Origin: Kitasatospora sp. MAP12-44
GTDB lineage: Bacteria; Actinomycetota; Actinomycetes; Streptomycetales; Streptomycetaceae
Reading direction: 5' to 3'
Assembly (NCBI RefSeq): GCF_029892095.1
Contig: NZ_JARZAE010000004.1
Coordinates: 2,604,001 to 2,668,000 of the forward strand
DNA length: 64,000 bases
Part shown: positions 26,827 to 35,809 of the stretch, piece by piece
Layout of the letters: every line of letters starts with the position of its first letter
Numbering within the stretch: the first letter of the stretch is position 1
The notes under the pieces: generated by a model
Seen by the model: only the letters and a program-made list of their open reading frames with translations
Databases searched by the model: none
Told to the model about the DNA's origin: nothing
Program-made: the position numbers and the translations under genes

Positions 26827-28074
26827 ATGCTCTCCCCCGCCCGCACCGGCGCCACCGTCCTGACCGCCGCCCTGCTGGCGGGTCTGGCCGCCGCGCCCGC
26901 CCTGGCCGACACCGCCGCCGCCTCGCCCTCGCCCTCCCCGGTGGCCGCGCCCGCCGCGCTGTACGGCAAGAGCGACCCGACGTATGACGGCGTCTGGCGC
27001 CAGTCGCTGGCGCTCACCGCGCTGGCGGGCGCGAAGATCACCCCGGCCGACTCCGCGGTCGCCTGGCTGAGCGGGCAGCAGTGCGCGGACGGCGGCTGGC
27101 CCTCGTTCCGGGCCGACACCGCCGTGCCCTGCACCGCCGCGACCGAGGACAGCAACGCGACCTCGGTGGCGATCCAGGCGCTGACCGCCCTCGGCGGGCA
27201 CCAGGGCGCCGTGGACAAGGGCGTCCAGTGGATCAAGGCCAACCAGAACGCGGACGGCACCTGGTCCTACAACCCCGGCACCCCCGGGGACGCCAACTCC
27301 ACCGGCCTGGTGGTGAGCGCGCTGCGGGCCGCGAAGACCGACCCGTCGACGGTGGCCAAGGCCGGCAAGAGCGCCCTGGACGGACTGGCCGCCTTCCAGC
27401 TCGGCTGCGCCGCCCCCGCCGACCAGCGCGGCGCCTACGCCTACCAGCCGGACGCCAAGGGCGCACTCGCCGCCAACGCGCTGGCCACCTCGCAGGCCAC
27501 CCTCGCCACCGCCGGCGGCTCGCTGCCGGTGGCCGCCGGCGCGCTCTCGGGCCCCGCCCCCACCGCGCCGGCCTGCGCGGACGCGGCGACCAAGCTGTCC
27601 CCGGCCCAGCAGGCCGAATCCGCCTCGGCCTACCTCGCCACGCAACTCGCCACCGGCGGCAACCACTTGATGCTCGCGATGCCCGGCGCCACGCCGGCTC
27701 CCGACTACAACGCCACCGCCTGGGCCGCGCTCAGCCTGGTCCGCGCCGGGCACCCGCAGCAGGCGGCCGACGCCGTCGCCTGGCTGGCCGGCACGGCGGG
27801 CAACTGGGCCAAGGGCCCGGCCGGCACCGACGCCTCGGCCACCGCCACCCTGCTGCTGGCCGCCCAGGCCACCGGCCACAACCAGCACGCCTTCGGCGGG
27901 ACGGACCTGGTCGCCCAGCTCGTCGCGGCCGGTCCCACCCCCAAGGCCTCGACGGCCGGCGGGCAGACCGGCCGCTCGCCGGTCTGGATCGCCGGGCTCG
28001 GGCTGATCGGCGGCATCGGCGCCGGGCTCGTCATCAGCATGAACCGCAGGCGCGCCGCCGCCACCCGCAAGTGA
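26827..28074 (+). CDS. Secreted, membrane-anchored alpha-toroid (prenyltransferase/squalene oxidase repeat) protein
   Basis: A 415-residue protein. A signal peptide (to about residue 28, ALAD) is followed by alpha/alpha-toroid repeats with QQCADGGWPSFR and WIKANQNADGTWSYNPG lines, and a C-terminal helix (VWIAGLGLIGGIGAGLVISM) with a basic tail. The fold is shared with transcobalamin/intrinsic factor, so a surface ligand-binding role for the adjacent ECF importer is plausible. It resembles the SCO2323-type protein at the head of the conserved Streptomyces ECF locus. ATG 26827 has an AAGG Shine-Dalgarno. The stop overlaps the next gene (GTGA). Confidence 0.85.
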   Translation: MLSPARTGATVLTAALLAGLAAAPALADTAAASPSPSPVAAPAALYGKSDPTYDGVWRQSLALTALAGAKITPADSAVAWLSGQQCADGGWPSFRADTAVPCTAATEDSNATSVAIQALTALGGHQGAVDKGVQWIKANQNADGTWSYNPGTPGDANSTGLVVSALRAAKTDPSTVAKAGKSALDGLAAFQLGCAAPADQRGAYAYQPDAKGALAANALATSQATLATAGGSLPVAAGALSGPAPTAPACADAATKLSPAQQAESASAYLATQLATGGNHLMLAMPGATPAPDYNATAWAALSLVRAGHPQQAADAVAWLAGTAGNWAKGPAGTDASATATLLLAAQATGHNQHAFGGTDLVAQLVAAGPTPKASTAGGQTGRSPVWIAGLGLIGGIGAGLVISMNRRRAAATRK

Positions 28075-28742
28075 CGGCGGCGTTTCGGCGGTCGGCGGCG
28101 GCCCTGACGGCCATCCTGCCGGCTGCCCTGACCGCTGCCCTGACCACTGTCCTGACCGCTGTCCTGCTGTGCCTGCTGGCCGCCGCCCCGGCCGGCGCCG
28201 CCTCCAGCTACCGCTACTGGTCCTTCTGGCAGCAGTCCAGCGGGAGTTGGAGCTACCAGCAGCAGGGCGCCGCGGTGCACATCCCGGCGGACGGCTCGGT
28301 GGACGGCTGGCGCTTCACGCTCAGCACCGACGGCGGCAAGGACACCGAACGCCCGCGCAGCGCGCCCGACTTCGCCGCGAGCTGCGCCAACACGCCTGCC
28401 CAGCGGGGGAAGAAGCGGGTCGCGGTGCTGCTGGACTTCGGCACGCCCGCCGACTCGTCCTCCGCCGCGACCCCGCCGGCGGCTCGCAGCGCCTGCGCGG
28501 TGCTGGATCCCACCGCCAGCTCGGCCGACGCGCTGGCCGCCGTCGCGCCGCCGCTGCGCTACGACACCAGCGGGCTGATCTGCGCCATCGCGGGCTATCC
28601 GTCCGCCGGTTGCGGAGAGGTCGCCGCTGCGCCGGCCCCGGCGAAGCCGGCCGGCAACGGCCCGAACCTCGGCCTGCTGGCCGGCGGCGCGCTGGTCCTG
28701 CTGCTCGGCGCGGGGGCCTGGTGGCAGGCCCGGCGGCGATGA
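28071..28742 (+). CDS. SCO2322 family secreted protein
   Basis: A 223-residue protein. A long signal segment ends about residue 43 (AAPAGAASS). The ectodomain starts YRYWSFWQQSSGSWSYQQQGAA and includes DGSVDGWRF, several Cys residues (ASCANTP, SACAVLD, LICAIAGYPSAGCGE) and a C-terminal membrane helix (LGLLAGGALVLLLGAGAWW) with a basic end. It matches the SCO2322 family found only in this ECF transporter locus. Function is unknown, but its position between the toroid protein and EcfT suggests part of a surface capture system. The start (GTG) and stop (ATGA) both overlap the neighbouring genes. Confidence 0.82.
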   Translation: MTAAFRRSAAALTAILPAALTAALTTVLTAVLLCLLAAAPAGAASSYRYWSFWQQSSGSWSYQQQGAAVHIPADGSVDGWRFTLSTDGGKDTERPRSAPDFAASCANTPAQRGKKRVAVLLDFGTPADSSSAATPPAARSACAVLDPTASSADALAAVAPPLRYDTSGLICAIAGYPSAGCGEVAAAPAPAKPAGNGPNLGLLAGGALVLLLGAGAWWQARRR

Positions 28743-29872
28743 CCACCCGGTCGCGGGGCACCCGGTCGCGGGGCACCCGGTCCACCATCGGACCGCGCCA
28801 ACTGCACCCGGGCGCCTGGTGGTTGTGGGCGCTCGGGCTGGCGGCGGCGGCCTCCAGGACCACCGACCCGCTGCTGCTCCTGCTGATCGTCGGGGTGGCC
28901 GGCTATGTGGTCGCCGCCCGCCGCACGCAGGCACCCTGGTCCCGCTCGTACGGCGCCTTCCTGCGGATCGGGCTGGCCGTGCTGGTCGCCCGACTGCTCT
29001 TCGCGGTGCTGCTCGGCTCACCGGTCCCGGGCTCGCACGTGCTGCTGTCGCTGCCCCAACTGCCGCTGCCCGGCTGGGCCCAGGGCGTGCGGATCGGCGG
29101 CCGGGTCACCCTGGAGGCGCTGCTCTTCGCGCTCTACGACGGCCTGCGGCTGGCCACCCTGCTGGTCTGCGTCGGCGCCGCCAACGCGCTCGCCTCGCCG
29201 GCCCGACTGCTGCGGATGCTGCCCGGCGCGCTCTACGAGGTGGGCGTGGCCGTGGTGGTGGCCACCTCGTTCGCGCCCAACCTGGTCGCGGACGTCCAAC
29301 GGCTGCGCGCCGCACGGCGGTTGCGCGGACGGGCGGACCGGGGCGTGCGCTCGGTGCTCAGTGTCGGGCTGCCGGTGCTGGAGAGCGCGCTGGAGCGCTC
29401 GGTGGCACTGGCCGCCGCGATGGACACCCGCGGCTTCGGCCGCACCGTGCCCGTCCCGCGCCCGGTCGCCCGAGCCACCGCCGCGCTGACCGGCGGCGGA
29501 CTGCTCGCCCTGTGCGCCGCCACGTACGGCCTGCTCACCGCCGGCACCGGCGGCTGGCCCCTGCCGGTCCTGCTGGGCGGCCTCGCGGCCACCGGCGGCG
29601 GCCTGCTGCTCGGTAGCCGACGTACCGTCAGAACCAGCTACCGGCCCGACCCTTGGGCCCTGGCCGAGTGGCTGGTAGCCGGTTCCGGGGTGCTGGCGGC
29701 CGGCGCGCTGATCTGGCTCTCCGGGCGCAACCCGGGCGCCTTCGCGCCCTCGGTGGTCCCACCGACCGCGCCCACCCTGCCGCTGGCCGCCGCGGCCGCC
29801 GTGCTGCTCGCGCTGCTGCCCGCCGTCGCCGCACCCACGCCCGCACCTGCAAGAGAGGCCGAGCACCCGTGA
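28739..29872 (+). CDS. ECF transporter transmembrane subunit (EcfT/CbiQ type)
   Basis: A 377-residue membrane protein. Six or more hydrophobic segments frame the cytoplasmic coupling helices, which carry the diagnostic EcfT signature in SVALAAAMDTRGFGR (Ala-Arg-Gly motif) and an earlier RLRAARRLRGRADRG segment. EcfT couples ATP hydrolysis to the S component for vitamin uptake. The start contains a direct repeat (TRSRG twice). An extra pair of helices at the C-terminus is longer than in Firmicute EcfT. It is coupled to genes on both sides. Confidence 0.88.
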   Translation: MTTRSRGTRSRGTRSTIGPRQLHPGAWWLWALGLAAAASRTTDPLLLLLIVGVAGYVVAARRTQAPWSRSYGAFLRIGLAVLVARLLFAVLLGSPVPGSHVLLSLPQLPLPGWAQGVRIGGRVTLEALLFALYDGLRLATLLVCVGAANALASPARLLRMLPGALYEVGVAVVVATSFAPNLVADVQRLRAARRLRGRADRGVRSVLSVGLPVLESALERSVALAAAMDTRGFGRTVPVPRPVARATAALTGGGLLALCAATYGLLTAGTGGWPLPVLLGGLAATGGGLLLGSRRTVRTSYRPDPWALAEWLVAGSGVLAAGALIWLSGRNPGAFAPSVVPPTAPTLPLAAAAAVLLALLPAVAAPTPAPAREAEHP

Positions 29873-31560
29873 TCACCTTCGAGCAGGTCTCGGTGCACTA
29901 CGCCGACGCCGCCGAACCAGCGCTGACCGGCGTCGACCTGACCATCCCCGAGGGCGAACTCTGCCTGCTGGTCGGCCCCTCCGGCGCGGGCAAGTCGACG
30001 CTGCTGGGAGCGGTCAGCGGACTCGTCCCGCACTTCACCGGCGGCGTGCTGCACGGCCGGGTCACGGTCGCCGGGCGCGACACCCGCAGCCACCGTCCGC
30101 GTGAACTCGCGGACGTGGTGGGCACGGTGGGCCAGGACCCGCGCGCCCACTTCGTCACCGACACGGTCGAGGACGAACTCGCCTACGGCATGGAGTCGCT
30201 GGGCATCGCACCCGAGGTGATGCGCCGCCGGGTGGAGGAGACGCTCGACCTGCTGGGCCTGGCCGAGCTGCGCGACCGGGCCCTCGGCTCGCTCTCCGGC
30301 GGCCAGCAGCAGCGGGTCGCGATCGGCTCGGTGCTCACCGTCCACCCCCAGGTGCTGGTGCTGGACGAGCCCACCTCCGCGCTGGACCCCGGCGCGGCCG
30401 AGGAGGTGCTCGCCGTACTGCAGCGGCTGGTGCACGACCTGGGCACCACCGTGCTGATGGCCGAGCACCGCCTGGAGCGGGTCGTCCAGTACGCCGACCA
30501 GGTGCTGCTGCTGCCCGGCGGCGGGCAGCCCCCGGTGCTCGGCGAGCCGGCCGAGGTGCTGGCGCACTCGCCGGTCTTCCCGCCGGTGGTGGGCCTGGGC
30601 CGGGTGGCGGGCTGGTCGCCGCTGCCGCTCACCGTTCGCGACGCCCGCCGGCGGGCCGCGCCACTGCGCGCCCGCCTTTCCGAGCTGCTTCCCGCCACCA
30701 CCAGCACGGCCACCCCTTCGGCCGCCGCTTCGGCCGGCCCGCCGATGGCTTCAGCGGATCGGCTGACGGTGCGGCGCGGCCCGGTCCCCGCGCTGCGCGG
30801 CGTCGACCTCGCGCTGCGGCCGGGCGAGATCACCGCACTGATGGGACGCAACGGCGCGGGCAAGTCCACCCTGCTCGGCGCACTGGCCGGGCTGCACGCC
30901 CCCGCCTCCGGCACCGTCCGGGTCGGACCGCTCACCCCGCACAAGGCCCGGCCCAAGGAGCTGATCCGCCAGGTCGCCCTGGTCCCGCAGGACCCGCGCG
31001 ACCTGCTCTACGGCGAGACGGTCGCCGCCGAGTGCGCCGCCGCCGACCAGGACGCCGACGCGGCGCCCGGCACCTGCCGCGCACTGGTCGAACGCCTGAT
31101 CCCCGGCATCGCCGACGCCACCCACCCGCGCGACCTCTCCGAGGGCCAGCGGCTCAGCCTGGCGCTGGGCGTCGTACTGACGGCCCGGCCGGCCCTGCTG
31201 CTGCTCGACGAGCCGACCCGCGGTCTTGACTACGCGGCCAAGGCACGGCTGGTGGAGATCCTCGAAGCGCTGGCGGCCGACGGACACGCGATCCTGCTGG
31301 CCACCCATGACGTCGAGCTGGCCGCCGAACTCGCGCACCGCACGGTGGTGCTGGCGGACGGCGAGATCGTCGCGGACGGGCCGTCGGCGGACGTGGTGCT
31401 GGGCTCGCCCGCGTTCGCGCCGCAGGTCGCCAAGGTGCTGCAGCCGCAGCCGTGGCTGACCGTCCGCCAGGTCGCCGCCGCGCTCTCCTCGGTCCCCTCG
31501 GTCGCCTCTCCCCCCTCGCTCCCCTCGCTCCCCTCGCTCCCCGAGGAGCCGGCCCGATGA
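29869..31560 (+). CDS. ECF transporter ATPase, two fused ABC domains
   Basis: A 563-residue protein with both ATPases of an energy-coupling factor in one chain. Domain 1 (1-240) has Walker A GPSGAGKSTLLG, signature LSGGQQQRV and Walker B VLVLDEPTSALD. Domain 2 (about 295-535) has Walker A GRNGAGKSTLLG, the unusual signature LSEGQRLSL and Walker B LLLLDEPTRGLD. The C-terminal tail is a Ser/Pro/Leu repeat (PSLPSLPSLP). The GTG start overlaps the EcfT stop, and the stop overlaps the S component. It powers vitamin import. Confidence 0.92.
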   Translation: MITFEQVSVHYADAAEPALTGVDLTIPEGELCLLVGPSGAGKSTLLGAVSGLVPHFTGGVLHGRVTVAGRDTRSHRPRELADVVGTVGQDPRAHFVTDTVEDELAYGMESLGIAPEVMRRRVEETLDLLGLAELRDRALGSLSGGQQQRVAIGSVLTVHPQVLVLDEPTSALDPGAAEEVLAVLQRLVHDLGTTVLMAEHRLERVVQYADQVLLLPGGGQPPVLGEPAEVLAHSPVFPPVVGLGRVAGWSPLPLTVRDARRRAAPLRARLSELLPATTSTATPSAAASAGPPMASADRLTVRRGPVPALRGVDLALRPGEITALMGRNGAGKSTLLGALAGLHAPASGTVRVGPLTPHKARPKELIRQVALVPQDPRDLLYGETVAAECAAADQDADAAPGTCRALVERLIPGIADATHPRDLSEGQRLSLALGVVLTARPALLLLDEPTRGLDYAAKARLVEILEALAADGHAILLATHDVELAAELAHRTVVLADGEIVADGPSADVVLGSPAFAPQVAKVLQPQPWLTVRQVAAALSSVPSVASPPSLPSLPSLPEEPAR

Positions 31561-32396
31561 GCCTGGCCCGTCCGGTCCCGCTCGGCCGGCGCTCGATCGC
31601 CGTCCTCACCCTGACCTCGCTGATCGGCCTCGCCGCCTTCGGCTGGCCGCTGCTCGCGTCCACCTCCTCCGCCGTGGTCGGCCACTCCGCCGACGCGCCC
31701 TGGCTGTTCGCCCTGCTGATGCCGCTGCTGCTGGCCGTGCTGGTCGCGCAGATCTCCGAGTCCGGGCTCGACCCGAAGGCTGTCGCGCTGCTCGGCGTCC
31801 TCGCCGCCACCGGCGCCGCGCTGCGGCCCCTCGGGGCGGGGACGGCCGGCCTGGAGCCCATGTTCTTCCTGATGGTGCTGTCCGGGCGGGCGCTCGGACC
31901 GGGCTTCGGCTTCGTGCTCGGCTCGGTCGCGATGTTCGCCTCCGCGCTGCTGACCGGCGGCGTCGGGCCCTGGCTGCCGTTCCAGATGCTCAGCATGGGC
32001 TGGGTCTGCCTCGGTGCCGGCCTGCTCCCGGGCGCTGGAACCCTGCGCGGGCGGGGCGAGTTGGTGCTGCTCGCGGCGTACGGCGCGGTGTCCGCAGTCC
32101 TCTACGGCACGATCATGAACCTGCAGGGCTGGCCCTACATCGGCGGCCTCAGCAGCTCGGTGGCGTTCGTCCCCGGCGACCCGCTCAGCGCCAACCTGCC
32201 GCGCTTCCTGGTCTACTGCCTCACCACCTCGCTCGGCTGGGACCTCCCCCGCGCCGCCCTCACCGTCGTCCTCTGCCTCACCCTCGGCACCCCCGTCCTG
32301 CGCACCCTGCGCCGAGCCACCCGCCGTGCCGCCTTCGCCGCACCGGTCAGCTTCGTCCCGCCGGAGCAGGACTCGACCCAATCGGCTCCCAGCTAG
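31557..32396 (+). CDS. ECF transporter substrate-binding (S) component
   Basis: A 279-residue membrane protein with about six helices. Typical S-component features are FFLMVLSGRALGPGFGFVLGSVAMFASALLTGG and GPWLPFQMLSMGWVCLGAG. It binds the transported micronutrient and docks on EcfT. The actinobacterial loci of this form have been linked to cobalamin (CbrV-like), but no cobalamin riboswitch lies upstream of the operon, so the substrate is left open. It is the fifth and last gene of a chain in which every junction is a 4-bp NTGA overlap. Confidence 0.85.
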   Translation: MSLARPVPLGRRSIAVLTLTSLIGLAAFGWPLLASTSSAVVGHSADAPWLFALLMPLLLAVLVAQISESGLDPKAVALLGVLAATGAALRPLGAGTAGLEPMFFLMVLSGRALGPGFGFVLGSVAMFASALLTGGVGPWLPFQMLSMGWVCLGAGLLPGAGTLRGRGELVLLAAYGAVSAVLYGTIMNLQGWPYIGGLSSSVAFVPGDPLSANLPRFLVYCLTTSLGWDLPRAALTVVLCLTLGTPVLRTLRRATRRAAFAAPVSFVPPEQDSTQSAPS

Positions 32397-32441
32397 GTTC
32401 CGGGCTGCGAAACGTTTCTGCGAGGCGACCCCGAGCCCTCG

Positions 32442-32876
32442 TCAGAGACCGAGGATCTCGCGAATGAGGCCGAGCTTGCGCTCCGGGGACAGCTCCCGAG
32501 GGCGGTCGGCGAGCAGGCCGTTCAGGACGGCGGACACATCGGAGCCATCGGGGGCCTGGATGGCATCGATGACCTGACACCGCAGGCCACCGTCTCGGAC
32601 GAACACCCACAGCTCCTGCTCCTTGCGCGGCTCGCTGTTCTCCCTCGCCGACAGTCGCGAGGACGGGAACCAGCCGAGTCCCGCCTCGGCCAGGCCCTCG
32701 GCCACCTCGTCCAGGACGTACCTGCCGAGCCGCCGATAGCCGAGCTCCTCCCGCAGCTCGCCAAGCGTCGCCTTGAGCAGCCCACCTGCGGCGCGACAGC
32801 GCTCGGCTACCGTACCGGCCCAACCGTCCTCTGCCGCCCCCAGCGAGTCGCCCTGCGGATGCGTTAAATCCCTCAT
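32442..32876 (-). CDS. Conserved hypothetical protein
   Basis: A soluble, mostly helical protein of about 144 residues from ATG 32876 (MRDLTHPQGDSLGAAEDGW). The frame stays open upstream to 32981 with another ATG at 32915, and none of these starts has a well-spaced Shine-Dalgarno. Visible blocks are GELREELGYRRLGRYVLDEVAEGLAEAGLGWFP, ELWVFVRDGG and a C-terminal SPERKLGLIREILGL. The family looks familiar from Streptomyces but I cannot name it. It converges on the ECF S component. Confidence 0.6.
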   Translation of the reverse strand: MRDLTHPQGDSLGAAEDGWAGTVAERCRAAGGLLKATLGELREELGYRRLGRYVLDEVAEGLAEAGLGWFPSSRLSARENSEPRKEQELWVFVRDGGLRCQVIDAIQAPDGSDVSAVLNGLLADRPRELSPERKLGLIREILGL

Positions 32877-33221
32877 GCCCTGGCCAACGACTCGGCTGGC
32901 CTGGCGATGCGTCATCTCACCAGTGTGGACGAGGGCAACAGGAGAAACGGTCCTCCTTAGCACCGAGCTGAGGAGCCGCACCGCGTGCGGACGCAGGTGA
33001 CGACAGGCCGAATTACCCCCGAGTGCGCCACTTCATCACCCTTTTGCACCTTTATTACTCATTACTACTTAACGTGTCATCGCACACTGTATTGAGTTGG
33101 TGACGGTACGTCGTGAGCGCGAGTGCAGGGCTTGTGGTCTGACCAGAACTCACCACCAGTGCCCGGAATCCCTCTTCACCGAGGGGGCCGGGCTCAACGG
33201 CGACAAGAAAGGTCTCGTCCT
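32877..33221. other. AT-rich promoter region upstream of the collagen-like gene
   Basis: About 345 bp without a convincing gene. The stretch 33015-33085 is strikingly AT-rich for this genome (CTTTATTACTCATTACTACT), including TTTATTA and TACTTAACG patches. It marks the start of the accessory region and probably holds the promoter of the surface protein gene. No clear operator was found. Confidence 0.5.
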
Positions 33222-35264
33222 ATGGCAGTCGATGCCACTCCCCCCGCACCCCCAGGACGAGGGCGCAGACGCTCCCGACTCAAGGAGGCCTTCGTCATAC
33301 TGCCCGGACTGGCGCTACTGGCGACAGCCACCCTGGTCCAGAGCCCCGCGCATGCCGCAGACGCACCAGTGAACCTGGGGACCGACACCAGCTACGCCGT
33401 CCTGGCCGGTTCAACGGTCACCAATACGAACCCCAGCGTCATCAACGGCGATCTGGGGCTCAGCCCAGGCTCCTCGGTGACCGGATTCCCGCCCGGGACA
33501 GTCAACGGATTCCAGCAAGTAGCCGACGCCGAGGCTCTCCAGGCGCAGTCCGACCTGGTCATCGCGTACAACGACGCTGCCGGTCGGGCGCCGACGGCCC
33601 TGCTGACCTCCCCCGGCGATCTCGGCGGACTGACGCTGACGCCCGGCGTCTACAAGGCCACGTCGTCGCAGAACCTCACCGGGACGCTCACCCTCGATGC
33701 CCTGGGTGATCCCAGCGCCGTCTTCATCTTCCAGATCGGCTCGACCCTGATCACGGCTCCGTCGAGCGTCGTCAGCCTCGTCAACGGTGCCCAGCCCTGC
33801 AACGTGTTCTGGCAGGTGGGCAGCTCGGCCACCATCGACGTCAACTCCTTCTTCAAGGGCAACATCCTGGCCCTGACGTCCATCTCGGTGAACCACGCCG
33901 CAGCGATCGAAGGCCGGGCCCTGGCACGCAACGGCGCGGTCACGCTGGACGACAACGTCATTACGCGGGCGGCCTGCACCGTCGGCCCCCCTGGCGCGCC
34001 CGGCCCGAGCGGCCCGAGCGGGCCTGCCGGTCCGAGCGGGCCCGCCGGCCCGACGGGTTCCCCGGGTGCCGCCGGTGCGCCCGGAGCTCCCGGCGCACCC
34101 GGAGCGCCTGGGGCACCTGGTGCACCTGGTGCTCCCGGCGCACCCGGTGTACCTGGGGCCCCTGGCGCGCCCGGCCCCAACGGAGCACCTGGCGCTAACG
34201 GTTCACCCGGAGCACCCGGAGCCCCTGGCCCGACAGGCGCACCTGGTGCACCTGGCGCTAACGGTTCGCCTGGCACCAACGGCCTACCCGGAGCCAACGG
34301 CCTGCCCGGCGCCAACGGATCACCCGGAGCCAACGGCGCACCCGGAGCCCCTGGGCCGACAGGCGCACCTGGTGTACCTGGCACCAACGGCCTACCCGGA
34401 GCCAACGGCCTGCCCGGCGCCAACGGATCGCCCGGAGCCAACGGCGCACCCGGGGCCCCCGGGCCGACAGGCGCACCTGGTGTACCTGGCACCAACGGCC
34501 TACCCGGAGCCAACGGCCTGCCTGGCGCCAACGGATCACCCGGAGCCAACGGCCTGCCAGGGGCCAACGGCCTGCCCGGCGCGAACGGATCACCCGGCGC
34601 CAACGGCCTGCCCGGCGCCAACGGATCAGCCGGAGCCCCTGGCCCGACAGGCGCACCTGGTGCTAACGGTTCGCCTGGTGCCAACGGCCTGCCTGGCGCC
34701 AACGGCCTGCCTGGCGCCAACGGATCGCCTGGTGCCAACGGATCACCGGGCGCACCTGGTGCTAACGGTTCGCCTGGTGCCAACGGCCTGCCCGGAGCCA
34801 ACGGCCTACCGGGGGCAAACGGCCTGCCCGGAGCCAACGGATCACCCGGTGCCAACGGATCGCCTGGCGCACCCGGTGCTCCCGGTTCACCTGGTGCCAA
34901 CGGCCTGCCCGGCGCCAACGGATCGCCTGGTGCGCCTGGCCCCGCAGGACCGGCAGGACCCGCAGGACCCGCAGGACCCGCAGGACCTCCCGAGTATCCG
35001 GGAGAACACGGCGGCCCTGGGCAAGGCAATCATCAGCAGGGTGGCTACGGGCAGGGTCAGGACAACTACGGCAGCGGTCAGGGCGCCCAGCAACAGGGTG
35101 GACCCGCTCAGCACCCGAAAGAGTCGAAGCACGAAACTCTCGCCCAGACCGGTGCAGGCGGATCAATCGTGATGGCCGGCTCTGCGGTCGCGCTGCTGCT
35201 GGGAGGCTCGATCCTCATCCTCGTCAGGCGAAGCCGACGAGGCACAGCGACCCGTCGGCACTAG
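33222..35264 (+). CDS. Sortase-anchored collagen-like surface protein with ice-binding-like (DUF3494) domain
   Basis: A 680-residue wall protein. A signal peptide (1-47, ending HAADA) precedes a DUF3494 domain (about 50-250: [71 protein letters not shown]), the beta-solenoid fold of ice-binding proteins. Then follow 112 uninterrupted Gly-X-Y triplets (33984-34991) built mainly of GAN, GLP, GSP and GAP. A Gly/Gln/Tyr-rich spacer, the LAQTG sortase motif (640-644), a membrane helix and a basic tail end it. It would form a triple-helical stalk displaying the N-terminal domain. The true function (adhesion or ice/air interface binding) is unknown. Confidence 0.88.
   Translation: MAVDATPPAPPGRGRRRSRLKEAFVILPGLALLATATLVQSPAHAADAPVNLGTDTSYAVLAGSTVTNTNPSVINGDLGLSPGSSVTGFPPGTVNGFQQVADAEALQAQSDLVIAYNDAAGRAPTALLTSPGDLGGLTLTPGVYKATSSQNLTGTLTLDALGDPSAVFIFQIGSTLITAPSSVVSLVNGAQPCNVFWQVGSSATIDVNSFFKGNILALTSISVNHAAAIEGRALARNGAVTLDDNVITRAACTVGPPGAPGPSGPSGPAGPSGPAGPTGSPGAAGAPGAPGAPGAPGAPGAPGAPGAPGVPGAPGAPGPNGAPGANGSPGAPGAPGPTGAPGAPGANGSPGTNGLPGANGLPGANGSPGANGAPGAPGPTGAPGVPGTNGLPGANGLPGANGSPGANGAPGAPGPTGAPGVPGTNGLPGANGLPGANGSPGANGLPGANGLPGANGSPGANGLPGANGSAGAPGPTGAPGANGSPGANGLPGANGLPGANGSPGANGSPGAPGANGSPGANGLPGANGLPGANGLPGANGSPGANGSPGAPGAPGSPGANGLPGANGSPGAPGPAGPAGPAGPAGPAGPPEYPGEHGGPGQGNHQQGGYGQGQDNYGSGQGAQQQGGPAQHPKESKHETLAQTGAGGSIVMAGSAVALLLGGSILILVRRSRRGTATRRH
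33984..34991 (+). repeat. Collagen-like repeat tract, 112 Gly-X-Y triplets
   Basis: The 1,008-bp tract encodes exactly 112 Gly-X-Y triplets with no interruption. DNA units of 9, 18 and 27 bp (for example GGAGCCAACGGCCTGCCC variants) recur with many silent changes, which suggests repeated duplication followed by selection on the protein. Ser, Thr and Asn are frequent at Y, in contrast to the Pro-rich start and end. Confidence 0.9.
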
Positions 35265-35314
35265 CCGTTCGGTAGGTCTGAACCGCCGAGCTGCACCGCA
35301 GCTGTCGGCAAGTG

Positions 35315-35353
35315 GCTCCGGGTCTGCGGGACTTGTTCCCGCAGACCCGGAGC
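35315..35353. terminator. Terminator between collagen-like gene and heme oxygenase gene
   Basis: A perfect 17-bp stem (arms 35315-35331 and 35337-35353) closes a 5-nt loop, 50 bp after the collagen-like gene stop and 36 bp before the end of the convergent MhuD-like gene. It probably serves both. Confidence 0.8.
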
Positions 35354-35388
35354 CCGTCCCGTTCCGGGACCAGGTCGGTCCGCGAGTC

Positions 35389-35709
35389 TCAGCCCTTGGG
35401 GCCGGTGGACTGCACGACCTCGAACGACCACAGCGTCGAACCCGAGGCCGCCGGCTTCTGCTGAGCGTCACCACTGGGCCGGTGCGCCGACTGCATCGGG
35501 CCCGACATCCACGCCTGGAACGCCTCCTCCGACGCCCAGCGGGTGTACACGAGGTACTGGTCGGTGCCCTCCACCGGACGTAGCAGCTCGAACCACTCGA
35601 ACCCGTCCGAGCTCTCCACCGCACCGGCCCGCGAGGCGAACCGCTTCTCCAGCACCTCCCGCTGCTCAGCGGGGACGGTCAGCACGTTGATCTTGACAAT
35701 GCTCGGCAC
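35389..35709 (-). CDS. MhuD-like heme-degrading monooxygenase (ABM fold)
   Basis: A 106-residue ferredoxin-like protein of the antibiotic biosynthesis monooxygenase superfamily. The residues known to matter in mycobacterial MhuD (N7, W66, H75) are present with a one-residue shift as N8 (VKIN), W67 (AFQAW) and H76 (QSAHR). LEKRFASRAGAVESSDGFEWFELLRPV is close to the MhuD core. It would bind heme as a dimer and open the ring to release iron. The GTG start has a GAGAGG Shine-Dalgarno. No heme transporter is adjacent. Confidence 0.85.
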   Translation of the reverse strand: MPSIVKINVLTVPAEQREVLEKRFASRAGAVESSDGFEWFELLRPVEGTDQYLVYTRWASEEAFQAWMSGPMQSAHRPSGDAQQKPAASGSTLWSFEVVQSTGPKG

Positions 35710-35750
35710 AGGAAACCTCTCATCACAAGGCGCCCGACCAGGGGCACCTC

Positions 35751-35793
35751 ACCTTGACCACGTGCAAGCAGTCTCCTACATCCGCCAGTCCAA
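35751..35793 (+). repeat. Fragment of a serine recombinase start, copy 1
   Basis: This 43-bp segment matches 37337-37379 with 3 mismatches; the last 29 bp are identical. Translated in the relevant frame both give LDH-(V/A)-QAVSYIRQS, which looks like the N-terminal strand of a large serine recombinase with its catalytic Ser. Homology stops right after RQS in this copy. It lies in the gap between the MhuD-like gene and the broken XRE gene. Confidence 0.6.
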
Positions 35794-35809
35794 CTCCGGA
35801 CATTCGGGC

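Noticed and set aside
34066-35172. A 368-residue frame within the collagen-like gene
   Set aside because: It is an alternative frame of the repeats (HP/PT-rich) and has no Shine-Dalgarno.
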